64,000 bases of DNA from Mycobacterium sp. GA-1199 (GTDB taxonomy: Bacteria; Actinomycetota; Actinomycetes; Mycobacteriales; Mycobacteriaceae): contig NZ_LQIX01000018.1 in the NCBI RefSeq assembly GCF_001500045.1, positions 1 to 64,000 on the forward strand. Reading direction: 5' to 3'. A program made the translations under genes and the position numbers. A model generated the notes under the pieces. It was given only the letters and a program-made list of their open reading frames with translations, was not told the DNA's origin and did not search any database. Position 1 is the first letter of the stretch, and every line of letters starts with the position of its first letter. Below, in pieces: positions 1 to 9,016 of this stretch.

Positions 1-99
1 CCACCAACGGTCCCACCCTGCCCAGGCCCCCGCGGCGAACGCGCCGAATGGAAATGGTACGACCCCTACGAACCCCAACCACCACCAAGCACAAACTAA
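1..99 (+). CDS. 3' end of an unidentified gene, cut by the window edge
   Basis: Frame 1 is open from the first base to a TAA at 97-99 and encodes 32 residues rich in Pro and charged/aromatic residues (PRGERAEWKWYDPYEP near the end). Codon choice is the GC-rich type of the genome, which suggests a real C-terminus. A DUF222/HNH (REP13E12-like) protein is possible, but I do not recognise the family from so short a tail. The 91 bases up to the next gene hold nothing I can name. Confidence 0.35.
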   Translation, partial: PPTVPPCPGPRGERAEWKWYDPYEPQPPPSTN

Positions 100-190
100 G
101 CACTGCGCAAATCAGTCACCTACGCTGCGACATCGCGTGTTTCGTGTGTAGCAGTACTCGTGTGCGGTTTTGGGTTCGTACTGATCGGCT

Positions 191-1294
191 TCAGCTAGCC
201 GATGATGCCCGGCCCGCGTCGGAGACGTGGACAGCGATCTTCCCGACTGTGCGGCCGGCCTCGCTTTCGTGATGCGCGGCAGCGATGTCGTCCAAGTGAT
301 AGGCAGACGCGGTTCGGGGTGCCAGCTGACCTTCCGCCATCCAGCGCGCCAACTTCGGCAGCCCCTCTCGAGCGGGCAAGCCGAAGAGTCCGGGCACCAG
401 GCGATACCGGTTCGTCGCATAGCGGCGTGCCAACCGCGTTATCAAGACGGCCCCCTCCCGCAGCCCGACGTCCTCGCCAGGCCGCCCCGGCCGGAGCGAC
501 GGCAACGCCACGGTCACATACCGCCCCGGCGCCTTGAGCGCCCACGGGGCCAGCTCGGTGTAGTAGCTGTCGTCGCCCACGCAATCCAGGATGAGGTCGA
601 AACTGTGCGCCCAGTCCGGAAAGCGTTCGGGGTACTTCGATTTGGCGATGCGGTCGTACGGCACAACGGTCTGCGCGCCGAGTCCCGTGACGAAGGCTTC
701 GTTGCGTGAGCTGGACACCCCGACGACCTCGGCGTCCAACCCGTTCACGGCGATCTGCACAGCTAAGTGCCCGACGCCACCGGAGGCACCGACGACCAGC
801 ACTCGACTGCCGCTCGTCCCAGGACGTAGGCCGCCGTAAGTGACCAGACCCGCGTACGCGACGAGGCCAGCGAACGGAACGAGCGCCGCGTCGTGGTACG
901 ACACCCCGCGGGGTATGTGGACGATCGCCGCACGCCGACCTTGAGTCCTGGCCGTGAGATGCGTTGTGTAGCTTCCTGCTATCGGTTTGAGGCCCATCAC
1001 CGCATCGCCCGGCCGGAAGTCGCTGGCCTCCGGACCGGCGGCGAGGACAACCCCGGCAAAGTCCTGCCCGAGGATCATGGGCGAGCCGATGAGTCGGCGC
1101 CACAACGATTTCGGCAGGCCCAGACCCTCGCGCATCTTCCACTCGATCGGATTGACACTCGTCGCGGCGACTTCGACCAGCACTTCATCGGGGCGTCGCA
1201 TCGACGGTATCGGCAGCTCAGCGATCGCGAATCGACTGCTGTCGCCGAAAACGGTCAGGACCGCCGCACGGCGCATTGTTTCGGATCTGGTCAT
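191..1294 (-). CDS. MDR-family NAD(P)H:quinone oxidoreductase / zinc-independent alcohol dehydrogenase
   Basis: A 367-residue medium-chain dehydrogenase/reductase. The N-terminal GroES-like domain has the VNPIEWKMREG and GQDFAGVV motifs, followed by the nucleotide-binding motif GASGGVGHLAVQ near residue 165. The structural-zinc Cys cluster of alcohol dehydrogenases is absent, which points to a quinone/enone reductase. The ATG at 1292-1294 is preferred because a GGAGG lies about 10 nt upstream; a nearer in-frame ATG (MRRAAVL) is the alternative. It follows the MFS gene by 53 nt on the same strand and may be co-transcribed with it. The substrate cannot be read from the sequence. Confidence 0.85.
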   Translation of the reverse strand: MTRSETMRRAAVLTVFGDSSRFAIAELPIPSMRRPDEVLVEVAATSVNPIEWKMREGLGLPKSLWRRLIGSPMILGQDFAGVVLAAGPEASDFRPGDAVMGLKPIAGSYTTHLTARTQGRRAAIVHIPRGVSYHDAALVPFAGLVAYAGLVTYGGLRPGTSGSRVLVVGASGGVGHLAVQIAVNGLDAEVVGVSSSRNEAFVTGLGAQTVVPYDRIAKSKYPERFPDWAHSFDLILDCVGDDSYYTELAPWALKAPGRYVTVALPSLRPGRPGEDVGLREGAVLITRLARRYATNRYRLVPGLFGLPAREGLPKLARWMAEGQLAPRTASAYHLDDIAAAHHESEAGRTVGKIAVHVSDAGRASSAS

Positions 1295-1347
1295 GACAGT
1301 GCCACCTCCATGCGGGCGCCACCTTCGTCGAGTGGCGGAGCTGAACG

Positions 1348-2697
1348 TCAGCGGACGAACGCGTGACCCCGCTCGCGGTCCAGGAACGTCTCGGACTTGT
1401 TCTTCAAGAAGAAGATATAGACGACGAGCGAGATCGCGATGCACACGGTGACGTAGCCGATGAACAGCGGCACCTGGTCGCGTTCTTTGAGCGCCTGGTA
1501 GATCAACGGCGCCGTGCCACCGAACATCGAGTTCGCCAACGCGTACCCCACACCCACTCCGAGTGCCCGAACGTGCACCGGGAACAGCTCCGACTTGACC
1601 AGCGCGTTGATCGAGGTGTAGCCGGTGAGGATGACGTACCCGACCGCTACCAGCAGGAAAGAGGTTAGCGGCGAACGTGTTTCGGGCAGAATTGTGATCA
1701 GGATGTAGGTGTAGACCAATCCGCCGAAGCCGAACCACAGCAGCAACGGTTTGCGTCCGACCTTGTCGCTGATCATCCCGCCGACCGGCTGCAGCAACAT
1801 CAGGAAGATCAGGCCGATCAAGTTGATCCACGTGCCCGTCATACCCTCACCCTTGTAGGCGGTCTTCACGATCGCCGGTGCGTTGACGCTGTAGGTGTAG
1901 AACGCCACGGTGCCGCCCATGGTGATCAGGAAGCACAGCAGCAGCGGCTTCCAGTAGCGGGTGAACAACTCGCGCATGGAGCCGGCGCCCTTGTCCTCGC
2001 CGGCTTTCGTCGCCTCGATGACGTCCTCGGACAGCGACTCGTCCATGGTGCGACGCAACCAGAACACCACGACCGCCGCGACCCCGCCGATCGCAAAACC
2101 GATGCGCCAACCGAAGTCGTGCAACTGGTCCTCACTGAGGAACGCGTCGAGCACCAATAACGTGAACTGCGCCAGCACATGTCCGCCCACCAGCGTGACG
2201 TACTGGAAACTCGAGAAGAAGCCGCGACGCTCGCGGGTCGCGGCCTCCGACATGTACGTCGCCGACGTCCCGTACTCGCCCCCGGTCGCGAACCCCTGCA
2301 CGAGGCGGGCGACCACGAGGACGATCGGCGCGGCGAGCCCGATCGTCGCCTGCGACGGCACCAGCGCGATAACCATCGAACAGAACGCCATCAGGGACAC
2401 ACTGACCGTCAGCGCTGCGCGCCGGCCCCGCCGGTCGGCGAACCGTCCGAAGAACCACGACCCGACGGGGCGCATCACGAAGGTGACCGCGAAGATCGCA
2501 TACACGTACACCGTCGAGTTCTTCTCGGACTCGTCGAAGAACTGCGCTTCGAAGTACGAGGCGAACACCGTGTAGATGTAGACGTCGTACCACTCGACGA
2601 GGTTGCCCGACGAGCCTCGGATCGTGTTCCACACCGCCCGCCTGGTCTGGGCGGGAGTCGAGCGCGGCGGTGGCGCTTCGGTGGTCGGTACGGTCAT
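1348..2697 (-). CDS. MFS transporter, metabolite:H+ symporter (KgtP/ShiA/ProP-like)
   Basis: A 449-residue, 12-helix major facilitator. Near the N-terminus it has the MHS-family signature GNLVEWYDVYIYT, then the loop-2/3 motif GRFADRRGRR and a second copy, GMISDKVGRKP, midway. RLVQGFATGGEYG is the conserved motif of dicarboxylate, shikimate and osmolyte symporters. It should import a small organic acid or zwitterion with protons across the inner membrane. The start has no strong ribosome site. It lies 101 nt beyond the end of the formate dehydrogenase operon on the same strand, so formate or an organic acid is conceivable, but the family does not establish this. Confidence 0.88.
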   Translation of the reverse strand: MTVPTTEAPPPRSTPAQTRRAVWNTIRGSSGNLVEWYDVYIYTVFASYFEAQFFDESEKNSTVYVYAIFAVTFVMRPVGSWFFGRFADRRGRRAALTVSVSLMAFCSMVIALVPSQATIGLAAPIVLVVARLVQGFATGGEYGTSATYMSEAATRERRGFFSSFQYVTLVGGHVLAQFTLLVLDAFLSEDQLHDFGWRIGFAIGGVAAVVVFWLRRTMDESLSEDVIEATKAGEDKGAGSMRELFTRYWKPLLLCFLITMGGTVAFYTYSVNAPAIVKTAYKGEGMTGTWINLIGLIFLMLLQPVGGMISDKVGRKPLLLWFGFGGLVYTYILITILPETRSPLTSFLLVAVGYVILTGYTSINALVKSELFPVHVRALGVGVGYALANSMFGGTAPLIYQALKERDQVPLFIGYVTVCIAISLVVYIFFLKNKSETFLDRERGHAFVR

Positions 2698-2764
2698 GGA
2701 CGGACACGGTATCGGACCGAGCAGCCGGTCGGATGGATGTTGTTCATGGTCCTATGGGCGAGAC

Positions 2765-2806
2765 TGCACTCAGGGTTGTGGTCGGTCGTGAACAGCCCTC
2801 AGTGCA
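2765..2806. terminator. Imperfect 15-bp inverted repeat at the end of the formate dehydrogenase operon
   Basis: TGCACTCAGGGTTGT at 2765-2779 pairs with 2792-2806 (13 of 15 positions) around a 12-nt loop. The right arm covers the stop codon of the NrfD-like gene. The position fits a stem-loop terminating or insulating the fdh operon from the MFS gene downstream, although no U-tract follows. Confidence 0.35.
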
Positions 2807-3752
2807 CTGTGCGTAGGTGCTCGCGGGCATCCACCCGCTCCCGCTGCGGGACGACGACGTACTTGGGATCCCGCGTCGATGCCACGCCGGCCTCGAACAC
2901 CCCGAACCGCTGCAGCGCGCTTCCCACGAGCAGCGCCGTCCCCGACGCGACCATCGTCGCCCGGTTGCGCCCGAGCGCCGCCCCGACGGCTCCCCCTACG
3001 GTCAGCACCTCCGCTACCTGACGCATCCGGTGCGGCTGTCCCGTGGTGTAGGCCTCGCCTTCCACGCCCAGCCGCCGCTCCATCACCCGTGACGCCGCGA
3101 CCTCCATACCCGCGCCCAGCACCGCCATGCGCCGCGCCGGACCGGTCTCGTCGTATGGCGCCAGCAACATGCCGAGGCCAGCGCCGCTGGCGGCCGCCGA
3201 GCCCGTGAACACGAACGGCAGATACGGGTGGGCCTCCCGCCATGCCGGAACCGCCGTCTGCGACAACAGAACTGCCGTGTACGACGCCACTGCAGGGGCC
3301 GTTCCCGCCGCCCACAGCCCGGCTGGTCGCGCCGCCCGTTCCACCAGGCGGCCCAACGCCGTCCGGCGCAGCCGACGCGGCATCAGCTCGGCGACCGCGA
3401 TCACGCCCGAACCCGGGCCGTACGCCGAGAGAATCCAGGTCCCCATGCTCATCGGCGAGCTCGGCTTGGCCACCCGCAGCATGTGATGGAACCGCTCCGG
3501 TCGCCCCAAGTCGGCGATCAGGAAGTACAGGCTCGCCAAAATGCTGACCAGCGAACCGATTCGGGTCACCTTGCGCAGCTCGGTCCGCCCCGTCAGGTCC
3601 GCTCCCGCCGCGAGCATTGCCGAGCCGCCGGACAGCCCGCCGCAGAACAGGTACGCCGCGATCCTCCAGTCCCACACCGGGCTCTTGAGGATCTGCTTGC
3701 CGTAGTAGGAGCGGAACTCGGCCTTCGGCACGGCGAGTTGTTCGCGAGGCAT
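2799..3752 (-). CDS. NrfD/PsrC-like membrane subunit of formate dehydrogenase
   Basis: A 317-residue polytopic membrane protein of the NrfD/polysulfide-reductase type, with about eight hydrophobic segments, the first near residues 30-50 (AAYLFCGGLSGGSAML). Such subunits anchor molybdopterin/iron-sulfur complexes and pass electrons to menaquinone. The start is the ATG at 3750-3752, which shares its A with the TGA of the preceding gene (TGATG), so translation is coupled to the iron-sulfur subunit. It is not the haem-b FdhC/FdoI type: the family differs and no four-helix cytochrome pattern is seen. It is the last gene of the three-gene operon. Confidence 0.88.
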   Translation of the reverse strand: MPREQLAVPKAEFRSYYGKQILKSPVWDWRIAAYLFCGGLSGGSAMLAAGADLTGRTELRKVTRIGSLVSILASLYFLIADLGRPERFHHMLRVAKPSSPMSMGTWILSAYGPGSGVIAVAELMPRRLRRTALGRLVERAARPAGLWAAGTAPAVASYTAVLLSQTAVPAWREAHPYLPFVFTGSAAASGAGLGMLLAPYDETGPARRMAVLGAGMEVAASRVMERRLGVEGEAYTTGQPHRMRQVAEVLTVGGAVGAALGRNRATMVASGTALLVGSALQRFGVFEAGVASTRDPKYVVVPQRERVDAREHLRTVH

Positions 3753-4654
3753 CAGTTGCGCCTTCCGAAGAACGAGGACACGGCGATGCCGACCATCGCC
3801 GACGCCGCCATACCCGCGTAGCGCCACATCGCGCCCATGTCGCGTGTCGGCACCACCGGGTCCGGTGGCAGCCCGTACACCTCCGGTTCGTCGAGCAGCA
3901 GGAAGAACGCGCCGTCGCCGCCGACACCGTCATTGGGATCCTCGCCGTACAGCCGCGCCTCGGTGATGCCGCGTTCGTGTAACTCGTTGACACGCAGGGC
4001 GGCTCGTTCGCGCAGCTCGTCGAGCACGCCGAACTGGATGGAGTCCGTCGGGCACGCCTTCGCGCAGGCCGGCTCGAGCCCGTCGCGCAGCCGGTCGTAG
4101 CACAGCGTGCACTTCCAGGCCCGGCCGTCACCCTCTCGCCGCTCGATCACCCCGTACGGGCAGCCCGACACGCAGTACCCGCAGCCGTTGCAGATGTCCT
4201 GCTGCACAACGACGGTCCCGAACTCGGTGCGGAACAGCGCACCCGTCGGACACACATCGAGGCAACCGGCGTGGGTGCAGTGCTTGCACACGTCGCTGCT
4301 CATCAGCCAACGGAAGTCCTGGCGGGTCTCGGCGCTCATCGTGTCACCGGGGCGATCGAAACCCGGCATTCCCAGGTCCACGCGTTCGCGGGAAGGCTGC
4401 TCGATGAACGCGACATGCCGCCACGAATTCGCGCCCAGCTCGCCGGTGTTGTCGAACGACATGCCCAGCAGGTTGTAACCGTCCCCATCCCCAGAGACGG
4501 GAACCTCGTTCCACTCCTTGCACGCGACCTCGCACGCCTTGCAGCCGATGCATACGGAGGTGTCGGTGAAAAAGCCCATCCGCGGCGGGTGTTCGCCGTA
4601 CCCGGCATCGGCGGCCACGTCGTCGAGGGGGCCGTAGAAGCTGTTGTGGCTCAT
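3752..4654 (-). CDS. fdhB: Formate dehydrogenase iron-sulfur subunit (four-cluster ferredoxin)
   Basis: A 300-residue electron-transfer subunit with four Cys clusters, the first CIGCKACEVACKEW at residues 35-48, then CKHCTHAGCLDVCP, CNGCGYCVSGCP and CTLCYDRL...CAKACP. This is the HybA/FdoH/FdnH pattern binding four [4Fe-4S] clusters that wire the catalytic subunit to the membrane subunit. A hydrophobic stretch near residues 270-290 followed by RRN could be the single C-terminal membrane anchor typical of FdoH. The ATG overlaps the fdhA stop by four bases (ATGA) and its own stop overlaps the next start. Confidence 0.93.
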   Translation of the reverse strand: MSHNSFYGPLDDVAADAGYGEHPPRMGFFTDTSVCIGCKACEVACKEWNEVPVSGDGDGYNLLGMSFDNTGELGANSWRHVAFIEQPSRERVDLGMPGFDRPGDTMSAETRQDFRWLMSSDVCKHCTHAGCLDVCPTGALFRTEFGTVVVQQDICNGCGYCVSGCPYGVIERREGDGRAWKCTLCYDRLRDGLEPACAKACPTDSIQFGVLDELRERAALRVNELHERGITEARLYGEDPNDGVGGDGAFFLLLDEPEVYGLPPDPVVPTRDMGAMWRYAGMAASAMVGIAVSSFFGRRN

Positions 4655-7600
4655 GGCTGCTCCTCGGTGTGGTCTTCCGACGGCTCGGTGGTGACCAGGT
4701 TGGTGCCCGTCTCGGGGGTGATGCGCGCACGCTCGCGGTACATCGCGATGTACTGCAGCAGCGCCGGACCCCGCGGCCGCCGCCCCGGCTGGATGTCACA
4801 CGTGGCGACCTTGCTCTCCTGAATGAACACGTTGGGATCGGCCACCACACCGAGCAGGTCGTTGACGACGTCGCCGTCGATCAGCCCGACACTGCCCCAG
4901 TGGTACGGCATCCACACCTGATGCACCACCCGATCCTCGACCCGCAGCGGCCGCATCCGATCGGTCACGAATACCCGCGCGTCGACTGCCGAACGGCTGG
5001 TCACCACGTGCGCCCATTCCATATGCGTCAGACCGCGTTCGGCCGCCAGTTCCGGTGACACCTCGACGAACAGGCCCGGCTGCAGCTCGGACAGGTACGG
5101 CAGTTGGCGGCTCATGCCGCCGGCCGTGTGATGCTCGGTGAGCCGCGCGGCGGTGAAGACGAACGGGAACACGTCGCCGTGCAACTCCGGCGGGGACGGG
5201 TTCGACGGGTTGTCCGCACGTCCGTACACCTTGCGCGCCGGGTTGCCCTGCTGCTTGTAGAGCGCATTGGCCATCGGCGACTCGTGCGGTTCGTAGTGCG
5301 TCGGCAACGGTCCGTCGACCACCCCGTTGGGCGCGAACAGCCATCCCTTGCCGTCGGCCTGCATGACGAACGCGTCGTCGCCGCGCAGCGCCCCGACACC
5401 GACTGCGTCCGAGGGTGGTTCGTAGTCCGGTGGCTTGTTCTTCTCGAAGTCCGGGACGTCGTAGCCCGTCCACTCACGCTTGTCGGCGTCCCACCAGACC
5501 AGCTTCTTGCGCTCGCTCCACGGCCTGCCCTGTGGGTCGGCAGACGCGCGGTTGTAGAGCACGCGGCGGTTCATCGGCCACACCCAACCCCATTGGGAGT
5601 CGTCGTGCGGCTCCCGCCGGGCCGCCTGGTTAACCTCGTCGGCGTAGACGCCGCTGTAGATCCAACAGCCACACATCGTCGAGCCGTCGGCCTTCAGCGA
5701 GAGATAGTTGTCGACGGCGCGACCCGTCGTCAGGTCGACGCCGCTGATGCGCCGGAGCACGTCGTCGGCTGACGGCTCGTCACCGTCGAGTCGGTAGTCC
5801 CACGACAGGTCCAGCACCGGCCGGTCGCGCTCATCGGTTGAGCCGGCCAGCTTTTGGCGCAGAATCCGGCCCAGGTGGTAGAAGAACCACAGCTCGGATC
5901 GGGCGTCACCGGACGGTTCGACCGCCTGTTCGCGCCACTGGAGCTTGCGCTGCGTCTGGGTGAACGTGCCGGACTTCTCGACGTGCGAGGCGGCCGGGAA
6001 CAGGAACACTTCGGTGCGGCAGGTTTTCGGGTCGATCTCGCCGGTCTCGATCTCCGGGGCGTTCTTCCAGAACGTCGCGCTCTCGATCTCGACGAGGTCG
6101 CGCACCACCAGCCAGTCCAGGTTGGCCATGCCGAGGCGCTGCAACCGACCGTGCGCCGACCCGACCGCCGGGTTCTGACCCAACAGGAAGTAGCCGAACA
6201 CGTTGCCGTCGACCATGTCCATCACCGTGCGGTAAGTGCCGTGGTCGCCGTTGATGCGGGGCAGGTAGTCGAAGCAGAAGTCGTTGTCGGCGGTCGCGTG
6301 CTCGCCCCAGTACTCCTTGAGCAGCGACACCATGTAGGTATCGGCGTTGTGCCAGAAGCCCTTCTGATTGCGGCCGCGGATGTCGTCGACGTACTGCGAG
6401 AGCGTCTCCTGGCCGGCGTGCGGCATCGCGAGATACCCGGGGAGCAGGTTGAACAACGTCGGCACGTCTGTCGAGCCCTGGATGCTGGCGTGCCCGCGCA
6501 GCGCGAACACGCCCCCGCCCGGTCTGCCGATGTTGCCCAGCAGCAGTTGGATGATCGAGCCCGCGCGGATGAACTGCGAGCCCATCGTGTGCTGGGTCCA
6601 CCCGACGCTGTACACCAGCGCGCCGGTGCGCTCACGGCCCGAGTTCTCGGCCCACAACCGCGCGATGTCCAGGAAGTCCTGTGCGGACACACCGCAGATC
6701 CGCTCCACCATCTCCCGGGTGTAGCGGGCGTAGTGCCGTTTGAGGATCTGGAAGACGCAGCGCGGATGCTGCAGCGTCGGATCGCTCGGGAGCATCTGCG
6801 CGGTGTCGTCGATCGGCGCGCCGCCCGACCCCTGCTGCTCCGACGCGGCCTCCTCCTTGGCTCCGGATCCGCCGCCTTCGCGGTCCGTCCGCTCGTACTG
6901 CCACGTCGACGGGTTGTAGGAGGCGGTTTCGTCGTCGTAGCCGGAGAACAACCCGTCGAGGTCCTCGGCGTCGCGGAACCGCTCGTCGACGATGAACGAG
7001 GCGTTGGTGTAGGCGGTGACGTACTCGCGGAAGTCGAGGTCGTTGCTCAGGATGTAGTTGATGACGCCGCCGAGGAAGGCGATGTCACTGCCTGCCCGCA
7101 GCGTGAGGTGCCGGTCGGCCAGCGCGCTGGTACGGGTGAACCGCGGGTCGATGTGCACGACCTTGGCGCCGCGCCCCTTGGCCTCGACCACCCACTGGAA
7201 CCCGACGGGATGGGCTTCGGCCATGTTCGACCCCATGATCACGATGAAGTCCGAGTTGGCGAGATCCTGCTGGTAATCCGTCGCCCCGCCGCGACCGAAG
7301 GAGGCTCCCAGACCGGGAACCGTGGCGCTGTGTCAAATACGCGCCTGGTTCTCGATCTGCAACGCTCCCAAGGCGGTGAACAGCTTCTTGATCAGGTAGT
7401 TCTCTTCATTGTCCAGCGTCGCTCCGCCCAGGCTCGCGATGCCCATGGTGCGGCGCAGCGTGTTGCGGTCTGCGTCGAACTGCTGCCAACCCTTGTCCCG
7501 CGCGTCGAGCACCCGGTCGGCGACCATGTCCATCGCGGTGTCGAGATCGATCTCCTGCCACTCGGTGCCGTAGGGCGGGCGGTAGCGCACCTTGGTCAGC

Positions 7601-7902
7601 CGTTGCGGGCCGGTGACGAGCTGCTTGCTCGCAGATCCCTTGGGGCACAGGCGGCCTCGCGAGACCGGACTGTCGGGGTTGCCCTCGATCTGGATGACCT
7701 TCTCGTCCTTGACGTACACCTTCTGCGCGCACCCGACCGCGCAGTACGGGCATACGGAGTGCGCGACCCGGTCGGCCTCGACGGTGCGCGGAGTCAACTC
7801 GATCGAGCGCTTGGACTGGGCGGCGTGGCCGCGTCCCAACCGGTCCGGACCCGTGAGCTGCCGGTACACCGGCCACGACCGAAACAACCCTTTGAGGTCC
7901 AC
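4651..7902 (-). CDS. fdhA: Formate dehydrogenase catalytic subunit, selenoprotein (in-frame UGA at 7333-7335)
   Basis: A molybdopterin (Mo/W-bisMGD) formate dehydrogenase that oxidises formate to CO2. Read through one UGA it has 1083 residues with selenocysteine at 190, inside the diagnostic context NQARI-U-HSATVPGLG. Cys 51, 54, 58 and 86 (CPYCAVGC...CPKG) hold the proximal [4Fe-4S] cluster. The reading frame is unchanged across the UGA and a SECIS hairpin follows it. The GTG start has AGGAGG about 5 nt upstream. There is no twin-arginine leader, unlike E. coli FdnG/FdoG, so the enzyme probably faces the cytoplasm. A Ser/Gly/Glu-rich stretch lies near residues 335-365. Naive gene callers would split it into a 189-residue and an 863-residue product. 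Confidence 0.95.
7303..7321 (-). promoter_or_regulatory. Bacterial SECIS element in fdhA
   Basis: Starting 15 nt from the U of the UGA, the mRNA can fold GGUUCCC / GGGAGCC (one U-G pair) around the apical loop GGUCU. In E. coli fdhF the loop GGUCU sits at the same distance (nt 22-26 counted from the UGA) and its G and U bases contact SelB. Both position and loop match here, supporting true recoding of the UGA. Confidence 0.85.
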
Positions 7903-8096
7903 AGTGCCTCCTTACCCGACGCGACTCCCATCAAACCGCGTTGCGGGTGCAGTTGCCACGAAGCCGACTTTCCTCGGCGTTGCGCCTAGTCAGATGGGGT
8001 GCGTCGGTCACGGCGGTCCTCGGCGGGTGACCGGCGCAGGCGCCACGGTGGCAGGAACTCGACCCGATCATGGTTTGCACCCTCTATGGTGCAGCT

Positions 8097-8951
8097 GTGG
8101 CCGAAATCGACCGTCGCACCCTGATGATGATGACCGGAGCCGCCGCCGTGGGCGCGGCCGCACTGCCCGCCCAGCTGGCCAACGCCTCGCCGGTTCGGCC
8201 GTCGCCGCCGGCGCAGCCGCCACCGGACGCGGCGACCGGCGGCTATCTGTTCGTCGACGAGTTCGACGGCCCCGCCGGCTCCGCGCCTGACCCGTCGAAG
8301 TGGATCGTCCAATCCTGGGACGACCCGGTGAACCCGCCGATCGCGGGCCACTACCGCGACGACCGGCGCAACGTGTTCATCGACGGCAACTCCAACCTCG
8401 TGCTGTGCGCCACCCAGGAGGGCGACCAGTACTTCAGCGGCAAGGTGCTCAGCCACTTCCGCGGCCAGATCGGCACCACGTGGGAAGCGCGCATCAAGTT
8501 GGACTGCATGCACCCGGGCCTGTGGCCGGCCTACTGGTTGCTGAACCAGGATCCGCTGCCGGACGGCGAGGTCGACATCGTCGAGTATTACGGCAACGAG
8601 TCGTGGCCGCCTGGAACCACCGTCCATGCCGCCTCCAACGGCAAGACGTGGGAGGGCATGTCGATTCCGCAGCTGGTGGATCCCGCATGGCACACCTGGC
8701 GCACCGAGTGGAGCGAGGACGGTTTCCGCTTCTGGCGTGACTACGTCGACGGCGCCGAGCCCTATTTCACCGTTCCGGCCAAGCCGATCCCGGTCCACGG
8801 CCGTCCCGGCGACCTGCGGTGGCCGTTCGGTAAACCCGGCTACTGGCTCCAGGCCATCTTCAATCTGGCGGTCGGCGGTTCGGGGGGCGGGGATCCGCGC
8901 CGGGCACCGTATCCGTCGGTGATGCTCATCGACTGGATCCGCGTCTGGTAG
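8097..8951 (+). CDS. Secreted GH16 family glycoside hydrolase (Rv0315-like beta-1,3-glucanase)
   Basis: A 284-residue exported protein. The N-terminus (DRRTLMMMTGAAAVGAAA... to about residue 30) looks like a Tat-type signal peptide, followed by a Pro/Ala linker. The GH16 domain holds the catalytic pattern E158-V-D160-I-V-E163, with aromatic residues around it and a C-terminal NLAVGGSGGGDP segment shared with M. tuberculosis Rv0315. It should cut beta-1,3-glucans or related glycans outside the membrane. I chose the GTG at 8097 because it begins just before the double Arg; an ATG at 8070 would add nine residues. The fdh operon is divergent, with 194 nt between the starts. Confidence 0.87.
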   Translation: MAEIDRRTLMMMTGAAAVGAAALPAQLANASPVRPSPPAQPPPDAATGGYLFVDEFDGPAGSAPDPSKWIVQSWDDPVNPPIAGHYRDDRRNVFIDGNSNLVLCATQEGDQYFSGKVLSHFRGQIGTTWEARIKLDCMHPGLWPAYWLLNQDPLPDGEVDIVEYYGNESWPPGTTVHAASNGKTWEGMSIPQLVDPAWHTWRTEWSEDGFRFWRDYVDGAEPYFTVPAKPIPVHGRPGDLRWPFGKPGYWLQAIFNLAVGGSGGGDPRRAPYPSVMLIDWIRVW

Positions 8952-9016
8952 ACGTCTCCGCCCGCGGACGGCTCGCGCGGCTGGAACCGCTGCTCGTCGG
9001 CATTCTCGGCGCCGCG

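Noticed and set aside
191..1831. One 546-residue protein extending the oxidoreductase upstream into the MFS gene
   Set aside because: The extra N-terminal part is a shadow of the MFS transporter in another frame; the family-like sequence and ribosome site begin at 1294.
4651..7902. Two separate formate dehydrogenase genes (split at 7333)
   Set aside because: Same frame on both sides of a UGA, Sec-context residues, SECIS and a full sel gene set nearby; read-through is the better explanation.
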